Below are positions 43,291 through 52,081 of a DNA stretch of 64,000 nt, piece by piece; position 1 is the stretch's first letter; every line of letters starts with the position of its first letter. A model generated the notes under the pieces. The model worked only from the letters and a program-made list of their open reading frames with translations. It had not been told where the DNA came from and made no database searches. Position numbers and translations under genes: made by a program. The DNA is from Bradyrhizobium sp. AZCC 1719. Lineage in GTDB: Bacteria > Pseudomonadota > Alphaproteobacteria > Rhizobiales > Xanthobacteraceae. Location: positions 4,369,001 through 4,433,000 of the forward strand of contig NZ_JAZHRU010000001.1 in the NCBI RefSeq assembly GCF_036924525.1, given 5' to 3'.

Positions 43291-43510
43291 CCTGAGGCGA
43301 TTGAAATTGCTTTCAGGATTGGACGAAGAGCTATTGCGCTACAGCCCATTGCAGTCGCCCTAGCGCGGGGCTCCGCATCGCAGCGCGAAACGCTCCGAGA
43401 ACAAAAAGTCACTTTTGAAATTTTGTATCTACCGGAGGCGGGAGGTCGCGCGTCACCCGCTCGGCAGGGGTAGGTCTTAGGACCCAAGAGGGGCGCTTGC
43501 CGTTGCGTTA

Positions 43511-44821
43511 TCAGTTGCTGGGCGAACCAAAACTCCGCTCTAATCGCCGTTTAGCAATCCTAAGGGAGATTTGTTCGGCCGCGTCTCTTTCGCCAAGCTT
43601 GAGATAGGCCTTACAAAGCGCATGTTCCGCCCACTCAGTTTCCATATCCATTTCCGCATCCTCTCGGTGTTCGTCTAAGAACGCCTTCAGCGCACCGGCA
43701 CCTCGCCTTATATCTATTCTGTCGTCCGAAAGCGTTTCTGCCTGAGCAGTGAGTATCTTGGCGAAATTTCGGGTAAAGGTTGGTTCAAACTCCGAGCTAT
43801 GATGCTTCTCCAGCGACTCGAGCGTTCTCCTGCCATTGATGACTTCCGCCTGAAGGAGCTTTGCGAAGCCATCGGGAGCGGCGAAAAAGAACTCTGCGCC
43901 GACGTTGATCGCTGAACTGGTGCAGGCGAAAGACTCGGAGCCCAAATTGGGTGGGTACGGTAAGTCTTTGACTCCAGCATCTTGCAGACCGTCAACGATA
44001 GCGTTCGCACTCATAAAGAGGTGAATTGCCAAACCGAGCTTGCTGGACATGCCGGACATTGTTCCGTCCAATGCAGTGCGGATCATCTCGCGCCCGTTCG
44101 CCCTAAACCGGCTTGCCATCTTGGCGAACCGAAGTCTTACGTTCACTTCTTCTGGGCCGCTCAACATGTGTCGGATGTAGTTTGCTAGGAAAGAACTTGG
44201 ATGAGCTACCTCAGCGTAGTCGAAGCCCCTTCCGGTCTGATACGGAAGCTGAAAGAGCAGCAAGACAATCGAAAAATCGGCAACGGTGCAAACTCCCTCG
44301 AACAGATACTCCTGATAAAGGCGAGCAAGCATAGTATCGAAGGCGTGCTTGTCTGCAATTTGTGCGCGATTGCGAGCGATGTCGTCCAATATGGGCACCA
44401 AAGAGGGCTTTGGGTCCCTAGCGAGTAGGCGCGCGGCTAGCGCCATGACGCGCAACTCTTGTTCATGAACTGGCAACACCGACGAGCACGCCGCCAACGC
44501 ATCTCGCAACATCTGCCGTATCGGGACGAACGGAAAGTCGTCAGGTATCTCTCTGATACTACAAGGCTGTTCCGGTGGTTCCGTCCTAAACTCTCCGGGA
44601 TTTATGCTGATCCAATACTCGCATTCGAATTTTTTGGCGTGCCACCAGGTTCGACCGTTGGAGTTTGAGGTTGTCCCCTCCTTCGGTGCCAACAGCGCCG
44701 CGTAGGCTACTAGCCTTGTGTGGTCGAGGATCTCTTCACTGCCGATGTTGAATGCGAGGGCTACGCGCTGTAGCGCCACGTAGGACGACGAAGGCAATAT
44801 GTGCCCGCTGAATAGTGACAT
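43511..44821 (-). CDS. unknown protein, second gene of a coupled cassette
   Basis: A 436-residue protein starting MSLFSGHILPSSSYVALQRV, with 1 base between the upstream stop and its start. It is largely helical, with ALAARLLARDPKPSLVPILDDIARNRAQIAD, KMASRFRANGREMIRTALDGTMSGM and a TPR-like end (AEHALCKAYLKLGERDAAEQ). No known domain. Lower GC than the chromosome. Coupling to the 146-residue partner suggests a sensor-effector or toxin-like unit. Confidence 0.7.
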   Translation of the reverse strand: MSLFSGHILPSSSYVALQRVALAFNIGSEEILDHTRLVAYAALLAPKEGTTSNSNGRTWWHAKKFECEYWISINPGEFRTEPPEQPCSIREIPDDFPFVPIRQMLRDALAACSSVLPVHEQELRVMALAARLLARDPKPSLVPILDDIARNRAQIADKHAFDTMLARLYQEYLFEGVCTVADFSIVLLLFQLPYQTGRGFDYAEVAHPSSFLANYIRHMLSGPEEVNVRLRFAKMASRFRANGREMIRTALDGTMSGMSSKLGLAIHLFMSANAIVDGLQDAGVKDLPYPPNLGSESFACTSSAINVGAEFFFAAPDGFAKLLQAEVINGRRTLESLEKHHSSEFEPTFTRNFAKILTAQAETLSDDRIDIRRGAGALKAFLDEHREDAEMDMETEWAEHALCKAYLKLGERDAAEQISLRIAKRRLERSFGSPSN

Positions 44822-44822
44822 A

Positions 44823-45263
44823 CTAGCGTTTAACGCTGTGCGTTCTGATCGCGTTGCCCATCTTACCGGAAAGTGTTGCAGCCTCATCTTCGGGAAGGCC
44901 AAGCTGAGTTAGGACGGACTTCAAGCCTACGGGGCCGACCTCAAACTGCTTTTCATCGATCCTTTCGGGGATCGTTGCAATTGCGCTCAGCACCGCGGCA
45001 TCCAGGCCCTCTGTGCGACAGTATTCCTCGAACGAGCTGCGCTCCTTCAAACTTTTCAACAATCCAGCAATCAATTCTCGAGCCGCTTCGCCGATCCCCT
45101 TCAGATCCACAAACGCCTTCACAAACTCCAGCACGCAAGCGGAGGCAAAACCCCAGATCACCACTTCGGGAATCTGGCGCAGGTTGTTTGGATAAACTAG
45201 GTATGCATCGGTGCCGATTGCGTTTTCGGCGCTAGAAATAAGCTTGCGCGCGTCAGCAGACAT
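44823..45263 (-). CDS. unknown protein, first gene of a coupled cassette
   Basis: A 146-residue protein, MSADARKLISSAENAIGTDAYLVYPNNLRQIPEVVIWGFASACVLEF..., with one hydrophobic helix (VVIWGFASACVLEFVKAFV) and helical flanks ending GKMGNAIRTHSVKR. It overlaps no other gene and is followed after 1 base by the 436-residue partner. No family recognised; it may insert in or lie on the membrane. Confidence 0.68.
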   Translation of the reverse strand: MSADARKLISSAENAIGTDAYLVYPNNLRQIPEVVIWGFASACVLEFVKAFVDLKGIGEAARELIAGLLKSLKERSSFEEYCRTEGLDAAVLSAIATIPERIDEKQFEVGPVGLKSVLTQLGLPEDEAATLSGKMGNAIRTHSVKR

Positions 45264-45572
45264 CTAATTAATGCCTCAAAGTTTTATTCTTATAATGCCG
45301 CTACTTTAGTGACCCGCGCGCGAGATCGCAACGAAAAAGCTGGGCAGGAGCCAACCCTCCGACAGCGAAGATTTGCGTACCCATCAGCTTCGCGAACGCC
45401 GTGCCAGCGCCGAACGGGCGCCGAGCTAGCGACCATCCCGCCGAGGGGGAAGCGCCAGAGCGAGCGAATCCTTCGCGATCAAAGCGCGCTGCTGGATCGC
45501 TAATTGCCGGGCCTCTTCCTGATCCCGGTTGATCCGGGGCAATCTGCTCTCGCAGGTTCATGGTCGCAGGCC
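45264..45572. other. spacer between the unknown cassette and the primase-helicase gene
   Basis: About 310 bases. The only candidate is the 38-codon frame at 45426-45542; otherwise nothing recognised. Confidence 0.4.
45426..45542 (-). CDS. possible small protein (38 aa, TTG start)
   Basis: A frame reading LPRINRDQEEARQLAIQQRA then LIAKDSLALALPPRRDGR, with a good amphipathic-helix pattern and GC-rich third positions. GAGAG lies upstream of the TTG. It lies directly downstream of the primase-helicase gene. It may be a real small phage-like protein or a remnant. Confidence 0.3.
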   Translation of the reverse strand: MPRINRDQEEARQLAIQQRALIAKDSLALALPPRRDGR

Positions 45573-48500
45573 CTACGTGATCGGTTCAAGATCGTCAAAG
45601 AACGTCTCGATCGATTCCAGCACCAGTGAAAAAATGTTCGCAAACTTCAAGTGGCCTGCCTCCCGAGCGATCTTGACGAAGGCGGCGCGCGACGGCATCC
45701 GCTCAACTTCAAGGCTCGCCAGCGGCCCCAGCCATTCTTCTAGCCACACCCGGAGGGCGGCCGTGCCACCGGCCAGGACACCGGGGAGATAGTAGCCGGT
45801 GTACCGCTTCTGGCCGGGTCCTGCCTTCTGGTAGGTGAACTTTCGGATGGGAGAGGAGTCGGTGGAATCTCTAATAAGAGACTCTATAGAGAAACCACCG
45901 ACTCCTCGGGCGTCCCATTCCGTCATTTTGAATGCCGTCATGGCGTCCTGAACATTTGTCAGGAGCACGCCCTCCGCCGCCATGTCAGCGAGGCCCCCCG
46001 GAGCTACGTCTCCCCAGCGTGCGATCTCATGAACCGTGATCGGCAACGGCACGTCACACAAAACGTCCAGCCAACACGGCTCGGCGCGCCTGTGGGGGCG
46101 CAATCGGCCCACCGCCTGAAGCAACTCCCCCACAGTGATCCGCCAACGCAGCGCCTCTGCAATCGGTTCGGGGTGGCGATCCACCGTGGTCGCAATGACA
46201 GAGCCATCAGCAAGCAGGATGCCGCCTTGCCTTTGATCGAAGAAATGCCCCTCACCACCGGAGAGCGGCCGACCGGCGAACACAGATGCAGCGGCCTCTA
46301 CGGCGGCGCGCGTGGGAGCGGGTCGCCCAATAACGATCAACCCCGCAACGCCCTGCATGTCGTTCATGCCCGCGAGGGCTCCGAAGTGCCGCGCGACAAC
46401 GTTTGCTGGAAGCAGGTCCGCGATCTTCTCACGCAATCCCTTGTAAGTGATCAGGCCGACCGTCGCGGGCGCAGCCAGCGCGGCGCGAAGCGCTATGTAA
46501 CGCACCACGTCACGTACGTTACGCGGCTTGGCGTCCTTCCAGAGGCCGAGCTTCGACATGCTGACCGGCGCGCCGACAACCTGCCGCACCCGCACGTGAT
46601 CGGGCCACTTAGCAGAAACGTCCGGCTGTTCGGTCACAACCGGAGGCCAGCCAGGGGCTTCGATCTCACCGAGCGCAATCGCGAGTAGCGACACCGGAGG
46701 CGCGGTAGCGTCGAGCACGAGCGTCGGCGCGCGCCACGACGGATGCATAGGCTGCAACGGCGTCACAGAAACCTTGCCGTCCGTCACCGTGATCCGCCCT
46801 GATCGTGATCTATCGCCGAGGATTGACTCGATCTTCCATTCCTCAAGAAAGGCCGCGATCTCATGCCACAGCACCCCGGCAGCGCGAGCGAACTTGTTCC
46901 GTGCCGCATGGCGATAAGCAACGGTCTTGAGTTCGCTTTCCCGCATGTCGGGGCGCAAGATCGACGAACCGACGCGACGTTGCTCAAGCCAGCCGACCGC
47001 GTAGGCGTCTTCGGCGTTGATCCCGTGGTCTATCAGCGCGGCGCGGGACAGCGGCCCGTCGCCGTTCGCCTTGATCGCGGAGGCAAGACGGTGGCGAAAG
47101 CGCTCAACCACTTCGTGTTCCTCGTCATTGCAAGCTTCGATCTTGGCCTTGAGCAGCGTAGCGACGTCAACCGCCACCGGCTCGCCGATCGCGTTGTCAA
47201 TGAACCCTTCGTCGATCACGACAGCGTCGGGCTCAAAAAAGAAGTCCGGCCGCTTTGAGTGCAGCAACGCCGCAGGAACAACCCAAACGGACGGCCGAGC
47301 GTCGCGCTGGCGTTCCAATCCGCAGACATTGGCGAGTGGACATCGAACGGTCTCGTTATCAATGCGCCGTTGGCAGACGGCATCCCGTGCACCGACGCCA
47401 AGGGCGCGCGCGGCCTCATAGGCAGGCAGATTGCGGCACATGAGATGGTCGGGCGTGAGCGGGTCGGGGCGGTCGTATCCGCGATAGACCTCGGCCTTGA
47501 CGCCACGTTCTTCGAAGCTCTTTGCAACTTGATCCGCCAAGTCGTGGCGAGGAACAACGTAAACGAATCGGCGGCCAAGCCGAGCTTGCTTCGCAATGGC
47601 TTCAATCGCCGTATGGGTTTTGCCGACACCGGCCTCGACCCGCACCACCGTAACCGGGTGTGACGGGTGGATCAGCGGCGGCTTGATCTTTCCCTGATTG
47701 CGAACCGCGATCCCGGTCAGGATGGCGTCGGCAAATTCATCACCGGTGAGCGCCCGCAAGCGGGTGGCGGCATCGGCGAGCGGGACGCGGTTGTCCCGGT
47801 AGGTTGGCTTGAGGCGCGTGGTCAGATGTAGAATCGGCTCTTGGGTCAGTCCCAGCCGGTCACGAAGCCACGCAGCGGCGGCGCTATAGTCTAGGTTGCT
47901 CGCCTCTGCGACCAGCGTCACGGCGCTGAAGGTGTCGTCGCTTCCGAAGTCCCGAATGCCGGTCGGATGGATACCGAGATTTGCGGCGCGCGCAGCAATC
48001 CCGCGACCGGTGCCGGACCCGCGCCAGGGCGCAACAGCACGATAACCAGCACCATGTCGGCGGAGCTTTGGCAGGCCAAGGTCGGGCACCCACGCGGACA
48101 GGTTCGCGAGCGCCGCCGCGTTCACGTCGTCGTCGCCCCACGCGACGGGCGCGGTGCTGCGCGCAGGCCGTTCTACGGGCCTCTCAGGATGCCCGGGACG
48201 CTCAGCGGGGGCATCCCAACCGTGAGAGCGGAGAACGGCCTCCATCGCGGCGACATGCGCGCCAGTGATTTCGGGAAGCTCTGCAATCGATGTGTCGAGA
48301 AGCGTCCGTTCGGTGATCCATTCGTACCGACCTCCGGCCGGGTGCGCCGTCGGCGGTAACACCGTCTGCTTGCCGACACTCAGAAAATCGAGAAGGCCGC
48401 GCTTGTCTGCGGTGCGATAGTTTTTCGAGGGCGGCGGCTTGGCGGACCGGTAGAACGCGGTGAAGCCCTTCCGTCCGCGCTTCGCCACCATGACCGGCGG

Positions 48501-48818
48501 CAGAACTGCGCGGATCGGCTCGACAAGGGCGTCGTCGTCGATATCGACCGCTACCAGTCCGCTGTAGCCGCAGCCCAAGCCGATACCGGCATCGGGCCAT
48601 GCTGACCAATGTGCGATGATCTTGGGATGCGCCTGCCGCAGGCAGAACACGTCCCACTTCTTGAGGCGACGCCACACAGGTTCGCCGTCGCGCACCTCAA
48701 ATGCGCCGGGCTCTTTCCCTTTCGGCGCCCAATCGTCATCGCCAGTCGGTGCAATCGGCAACGGCGAGTAGCCGTGCGCGATCAGCCAAGGGGCCGTCAG
48801 AGCAAAAGGTGAGGCCAT
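45573..48818 (-). CDS. primase-polymerase/helicase-like replication protein
   Basis: A 1081-residue protein. The N-terminal 190 residues are a bifunctional primase/polymerase domain (catalytic D92-x-D94 in GLVAVDIDDDAL; KRGRKGFTAFYRS; GLLDFLSVGKQTVLPPTAHP). From about 385 a P-loop domain follows with Walker A EAGVGKTH (395-402) and Walker B VVIDEGF near 545; a Cys-rich insert (CQRRIDNETVRCPLANVC) lies between. The rest is helicase-like. It should replicate the excised element, like P4 alpha. It begins a minus-strand run of element genes with the integrase at its upstream end. Confidence 0.88.
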   Translation of the reverse strand: MASPFALTAPWLIAHGYSPLPIAPTGDDDWAPKGKEPGAFEVRDGEPVWRRLKKWDVFCLRQAHPKIIAHWSAWPDAGIGLGCGYSGLVAVDIDDDALVEPIRAVLPPVMVAKRGRKGFTAFYRSAKPPPSKNYRTADKRGLLDFLSVGKQTVLPPTAHPAGGRYEWITERTLLDTSIAELPEITGAHVAAMEAVLRSHGWDAPAERPGHPERPVERPARSTAPVAWGDDDVNAAALANLSAWVPDLGLPKLRRHGAGYRAVAPWRGSGTGRGIAARAANLGIHPTGIRDFGSDDTFSAVTLVAEASNLDYSAAAAWLRDRLGLTQEPILHLTTRLKPTYRDNRVPLADAATRLRALTGDEFADAILTGIAVRNQGKIKPPLIHPSHPVTVVRVEAGVGKTHTAIEAIAKQARLGRRFVYVVPRHDLADQVAKSFEERGVKAEVYRGYDRPDPLTPDHLMCRNLPAYEAARALGVGARDAVCQRRIDNETVRCPLANVCGLERQRDARPSVWVVPAALLHSKRPDFFFEPDAVVIDEGFIDNAIGEPVAVDVATLLKAKIEACNDEEHEVVERFRHRLASAIKANGDGPLSRAALIDHGINAEDAYAVGWLEQRRVGSSILRPDMRESELKTVAYRHAARNKFARAAGVLWHEIAAFLEEWKIESILGDRSRSGRITVTDGKVSVTPLQPMHPSWRAPTLVLDATAPPVSLLAIALGEIEAPGWPPVVTEQPDVSAKWPDHVRVRQVVGAPVSMSKLGLWKDAKPRNVRDVVRYIALRAALAAPATVGLITYKGLREKIADLLPANVVARHFGALAGMNDMQGVAGLIVIGRPAPTRAAVEAAASVFAGRPLSGGEGHFFDQRQGGILLADGSVIATTVDRHPEPIAEALRWRITVGELLQAVGRLRPHRRAEPCWLDVLCDVPLPITVHEIARWGDVAPGGLADMAAEGVLLTNVQDAMTAFKMTEWDARGVGGFSIESLIRDSTDSSPIRKFTYQKAGPGQKRYTGYYLPGVLAGGTAALRVWLEEWLGPLASLEVERMPSRAAFVKIAREAGHLKFANIFSLVLESIETFFDDLEPIT

Positions 48819-48821
48819 CGC

Positions 48822-49142
48822 TCAGAGCCAGAGCGCTGCGATATGCTGCCAAAGTGAGCGGTGGGGGTCCGACCAGAACAGGTCGCGCGTTGCTTCTTGA
48901 ATTTGTTCGAACGAGAACAGCCGTTCCAAACCCGGAATTTCGGTGTTGCGGAAGAACACGCTGCCGTCCTCGAATACGCGCATTTCGTAGTCGCGGTGCA
49001 AGGCCGTGCGCATATATTTTTCGTGCCGCCGCGCCGCTGCAAGAACGGCGTCAGCGTTGATCGGCTTGTACATAGGAGACGCGACCCAGCGCTTATATGC
49101 TTGCTCGCACTTCGAGTCGGGGCTATAAAAATCGGGCTTCAT
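48822..49142 (-). CDS. small hypothetical element protein
   Basis: A 106-residue protein (MKPDFYSPDSKCEQAYKRWVASPMYKPINADAVLAAARRHEKYMR...) whose stop is 4 bases from the primase-helicase start. No domain recognised; coupling suggests a replication accessory. Confidence 0.65.
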   Translation of the reverse strand: MKPDFYSPDSKCEQAYKRWVASPMYKPINADAVLAAARRHEKYMRTALHRDYEMRVFEDGSVFFRNTEIPGLERLFSFEQIQEATRDLFWSDPHRSLWQHIAALWL

Positions 49143-49204
49143 CGGACTTTCCTTTCGTGTTTCGCATCGCCCGCCGCGCCAACGGCGGGTTTTGCATGTG
49201 TGGG

Positions 49205-49402
49205 TTATGAGGCGCTCGCACCGCCCGGCACTATGGAGTTGGCTTGCATGAAGAGCGCAAGGTCTTCACGCCGATACCGCGGCGAGCGTCCGATGCGAAC
49301 ATAGGCAGGGCCGTAGCCCTCGCGTCGCCAACGTGCGAGCGTGATGACTGATTTTCCAAGGAAGTCAGCGACTTCGGCTTCGGTCAGAAGATTGATGCCC
49401 AC
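49205..49402 (-). CDS. excisionase-like HTH protein
   Basis: A 65-residue protein, MGINLLTEAEVADFLGKSVITLARWRREGYGPAYVRIGRSPRYRREDLALFMQ..., with the MerR-like HTH and wing (R-x2-GYGPAYVRIGRSPRYRREDL) of excisionase/AlpA proteins. Likely regulates excision or element gene expression. Confidence 0.82.
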   Translation of the reverse strand: MGINLLTEAEVADFLGKSVITLARWRREGYGPAYVRIGRSPRYRREDLALFMQANSIVPGGASAS

Positions 49403-49584
49403 GATCTTGCTCCGATCTGCTGTGAGGGACAGTGATTAGTCTTGAAGGGTTACGGTGGGTTTGTCGGGGGTGTTTGGGTATCCCTAACGAAAATCCTCTT
49501 CCTCAAGGCAAACGTCGCCGAACACGCGGCAGGCACCGCGTGTCGGTGTTGAGGTATTGTTGAGGTAGGACCGCCGGACGGCGA

Positions 49585-49746
49585 TCAGGTGTTGGCTTCG
49601 AGCCAATCCGCATAGTGCCGCAGTGCCGTAGCTGCGAGCTTAGCGTCGGTAATGCTCAGGGTAATCTCTGCCGTCGTCTCGGCGTGGTCGAGGACCTTAG
49701 CGAGTTCAGTTGCGTAGGTCGGTTGGTCCAGGTCGGGATCGGTCAT
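49585..49746 (-). CDS. small acidic helical protein
   Basis: A 53-residue protein starting MTDPDLDQPTYATELAKVLD and ending YADWLEANT. GAGG lies 8 bases before this ATG, which decides the start. Acidic and helical; function unknown. Confidence 0.6.
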   Translation of the reverse strand: MTDPDLDQPTYATELAKVLDHAETTAEITLSITDAKLAATALRHYADWLEANT

Positions 49747-49756
49747 CGCCATCACC

Positions 49757-49996
49757 TCACGCCGCACGCTTGCCTATCGCGCTGTTCAGCATACGCGAAC
49801 GAAACGCCTCGATTTCGTCGGCATCCCAATAGCGCCGCTGCCGAATCTTGGTCGGCTTCGGAAAGCCGAGCGAATCGTCTTGCAGCCAACGCCACAGAGT
49901 CATTTTGCTGGTGTTACCGAAAAGAGCGCAAACGTCGCTCGAAGACAGGAGATGTTTAGCCACTGATGTTAGCCCTTGTGCTGTTAATTTATACAC
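49757..49996 (-). CDS. AlpA-like HTH regulator
   Basis: A 79-residue protein with KHLLSSSDVCALFGNTSKMTLWRWLQDD then LGFPKPTKIRQRRYWDADEIEAFRSRM. This is the AlpA/MerR-like pattern, with a conserved W-R-W and (F/Y)P-x-P. AlpA activates integrase or excision genes in P4-like elements. The true start may be slightly downstream. Confidence 0.8.
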   Translation of the reverse strand: MYKLTAQGLTSVAKHLLSSSDVCALFGNTSKMTLWRWLQDDSLGFPKPTKIRQRRYWDADEIEAFRSRMLNSAIGKRAA

Positions 49997-50081
49997 AAAG
50001 GCTAACTCTTTGCCTTGGCAGTTGTCGCCCTCGTCAAAACGGCGATTTCGCGAGACGGTCTAAAGCCGGTTTCGCGACGGA

Positions 50082-50558
50082 TCATCCGTCGAAACGAGCG
50101 GGATCGTTCTTGTCGAATACCTTTCGCGATGCGGTCAGAATGCGCTCAACCTCTTTGTGGCTTAGATTGTATTCGTTAGCGAGCTCGGCAATCGCATCAG
50201 TGGGGCGCAAACCGTCCGCCGGGCGCACTTTTTCCCAATAGTTGCAAACAATGTCGCTATTTCTACGACTCAGTAGCAAGCCTTCCGCAGGTTCTTTGCC
50301 GCGTGTACAGCCCCACGCCTGCGCAACCGCCTTTGCCTCGATTTTCGCGCGGCGGTCGCCTTGCCAAGCCGCCAGTGCTGGCTTTGCCACCTCGGCGGCG
50401 AAACGGTCGATCTCTGCGGTGATGATGTCTGGCACCGGCAGATTGTGTTTTCTCGCGAGATGATAAGCGAGCCACGCGGCTGCCGGATTGCACGTCTCCA
50501 AAAAGATGCCAGTGAGTTCGCTCAATTCAAGCTCTTGCGCGGAAGGCAGCTTCGTCAT
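50082..50558 (-). CDS. hypothetical element protein
   Basis: A 158-residue protein (MTKLPSAQELELSELTGIFLETCNPAAAWLAYHLARKHNLPVPDIITAEIDRFAAEVAK...) with a C-terminal helical motif TDAIAELANEYNLSHKEVERILTASRKVF that could be a DNA-binding HTH. It ends 4 bases before the integrase stop region, downstream of the integrase gene. Function unknown. Confidence 0.65.
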   Translation of the reverse strand: MTKLPSAQELELSELTGIFLETCNPAAAWLAYHLARKHNLPVPDIITAEIDRFAAEVAKPALAAWQGDRRAKIEAKAVAQAWGCTRGKEPAEGLLLSRRNSDIVCNYWEKVRPADGLRPTDAIAELANEYNLSHKEVERILTASRKVFDKNDPARFDG

Positions 50559-50561
50559 CGA

Positions 50562-51839
50562 TCACGCCTCCGCTTTCTTGAGGGGAACGACATTCGACTC
50601 GCGAGCCGTGGTTAGATTGTTGAGGAAGTCAGCCCACAATTCGAGGGCGCGCCGCTTCTCCCGGTCGAAGCTATATTTTTGATAGACGGCCATCACGCCC
50701 CGCATCTGGTGGTTCAGCACGCGCTCGATCGTCACCACGTCCACACCAAGCCGGGGCATCGTTGTGGCCGCTGTTCGTCGCAGGTCATGCAACCGCCAAG
50801 GTGCGACAGTGGTGGCCTCTGGATCGTCGCCGCGCATCTCCGCTTCCTCGCGCACCACCGCAAGCATGGCGTCGTTAATCGCGGTTTTTGCACGAGCGGC
50901 CGAGAACGACGCGAATACGCGCGGCGAGTTCGCGAGCCGGTCCATGCCGGTCAGAATTTCGACCGCGCTAGGTGACAGGGGGATGGTATGCGATCGGCCG
51001 TTCTTCGACCGCGAGCCGGGCAGCACCCACGTCGGCGTGTCGCTGGTCAGATCAAGTTCTGACCATTCCATTGCGCCCACCTCGTTCAAACGCTGCGCCG
51101 TCAGCAAAAGCAGATGAAAGAACTGCCGCCGGGGCCATTCCAGCCGCTCGATTGCGCGCAGCAAGAGCCGCAATTCATCGTCCGTCAAAACACGGTCGCG
51201 CGGCACCTCCTTCACGACGGCGGTACCCTCAAACGGATTCGCTCCGGTCAGTTCCTTGCTCGCACACCACGCAAAAAAATGGCGCCCATAGGCACGTAGC
51301 CGCTTCGACTGGACCGGCGCGCGCGCCTTCACCGCGTCCAGCAAGCGGATCGCGTCTCCGCGCTGGATGTCGTCTACCCGCCGCTTGGCCCAGTCCTTCA
51401 ATTCCCGACCCAGAACCCGACGTACCTCTCGGGCAGACTTCAACCCGTCAACATGGTCGGCGTAGTAACGCGCCAGCACATTCTCGACCGTGTCGTCTTT
51501 CCGCCGCGCCTCCCGTTCCTCCGCCGCGATCCGGGCGGCCTCAGCCCGCTTTTCGGCCCTGCGTCGGTCGGCCGGATCGCCTCCGATGGAGCGGAGGCGG
51601 CTAGCGTCGTTCGCCGCATTGCGCGCTTCGGCCAGGGAAAGCGCCCCCGGGCCGGCAGCGCGCCCCAACGTGACCTTCACAGGTTTCCCGCCCTCGCGCT
51701 CGTAACGATAGGCCCAGGACTTCGCGCCAGATGGCTGGACCACCAGCCGCAACCCCGGCTGTTGGCTGTCAGCGATCTCATATCGATTGTCCTTTGGGGA
51801 GGCATGACGGACGTGTGGGTCCGTGAGCTTTACGGGCAT
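50562..51839 (-). CDS. tyrosine integrase, P4-like (DUF4102 N-terminus)
   Basis: A 425-residue integrase. N-terminal arm-binding domain (PVKLTDPHVRHASPKDNRYEIADSQ, about 1-90), SAM-like core-binding domain (115-205), and catalytic domain with Arg250 (LLTAQRLNEV), His351 and Arg354 (LHDLRR), His377 (LNHQM) and Tyr386 (VYQKYSF). The ATG at 51839 is chosen because CGGAAACGATCAG precedes it. It sits beside the right att repeat and should excise or integrate the element at tRNA-Tyr. All catalytic residues are intact. Confidence 0.95.
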   Translation of the reverse strand: MPVKLTDPHVRHASPKDNRYEIADSQQPGLRLVVQPSGAKSWAYRYEREGGKPVKVTLGRAAGPGALSLAEARNAANDASRLRSIGGDPADRRRAEKRAEAARIAAEEREARRKDDTVENVLARYYADHVDGLKSAREVRRVLGRELKDWAKRRVDDIQRGDAIRLLDAVKARAPVQSKRLRAYGRHFFAWCASKELTGANPFEGTAVVKEVPRDRVLTDDELRLLLRAIERLEWPRRQFFHLLLLTAQRLNEVGAMEWSELDLTSDTPTWVLPGSRSKNGRSHTIPLSPSAVEILTGMDRLANSPRVFASFSAARAKTAINDAMLAVVREEAEMRGDDPEATTVAPWRLHDLRRTAATTMPRLGVDVVTIERVLNHQMRGVMAVYQKYSFDREKRRALELWADFLNNLTTARESNVVPLKKAEA

Positions 51840-51858
51840 CTGATCGTTTCCGGGGTAT

Positions 51859-51872
51859 GGGCTGGGGTATGG
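51859..51872 (+). promoter_or_regulatory. candidate integrase arm-type site, right end
   Basis: GGGCTGGGGTATGG matches 27625-27638. An overlapping second GGGGTATGG precedes it, giving a direct repeat upstream of the integrase start, the usual place of arm sites. Confidence 0.4.
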
Positions 51873-52000
51873 GAAATTGGCGTTAGGGTAGGGGGGCAAG
51901 AGTTAGTAACATTGCCTCACTATAGCCAGCAAGCTATTGAAGATAAATATAAAAAGAAAATCTTGAGCGATGGATTGTGACGGGTAGTTTTGCCGAGATG

Positions 52001-52061
52001 GCTGACTGTAAATCAGCCGCCGTATGGCTTCGAAGGTTCGAGTCCTTCCTTCCCCACCATC
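52001..52061 (+). repeat. right attachment repeat (attR core)
   Basis: 61 bases identical to 27487-27547, containing the tRNA-Tyr anticodon stem to CCA but no 5' half, so it cannot make a tRNA. It marks the right border of the element. Confidence 0.95.
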
Positions 52062-52081
52062 TTGCGATTGCAAGAGTTTTT
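52061..52081 (+). terminator. displaced ancestral tRNA-Tyr terminator
   Basis: Small hairpin CTTGC/GCAAG with loop GATT followed by AGTTTTT sits directly after the right att copy. Before insertion it would have followed the intact tRNA-Tyr. Confidence 0.6.

Larger units (their letters stand above)
27487..52061. mobile_element. integrative element of about 24.5 kb in tRNA-Tyr, P4-satellite/IME-like, carrying defence genes
   Basis: Bounded by exact 61-bp direct repeats of the tRNA-Tyr 3' half (27487-27547 and 52001-52061). It carries a tyrosine integrase beside the right end (50562-51839), excisionase/AlpA-like HTH proteins, and a primase-polymerase/helicase protein, the core of P4-like satellites. 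No capsid, terminase, relaxase or type IV secretion genes were seen. Cargo comprises a type I restriction operon, a reverse transcriptase, a DUF4062 protein, membrane proteins and unknown cassettes. Part of it (about 40000-45300) looks less GC-rich than the flanks. Confidence 0.93.

Noticed and set aside
52001..52061. A second tRNA-Tyr gene
   Set aside because: Only the 3' half is present; the preceding bases cannot form the acceptor or D arm.
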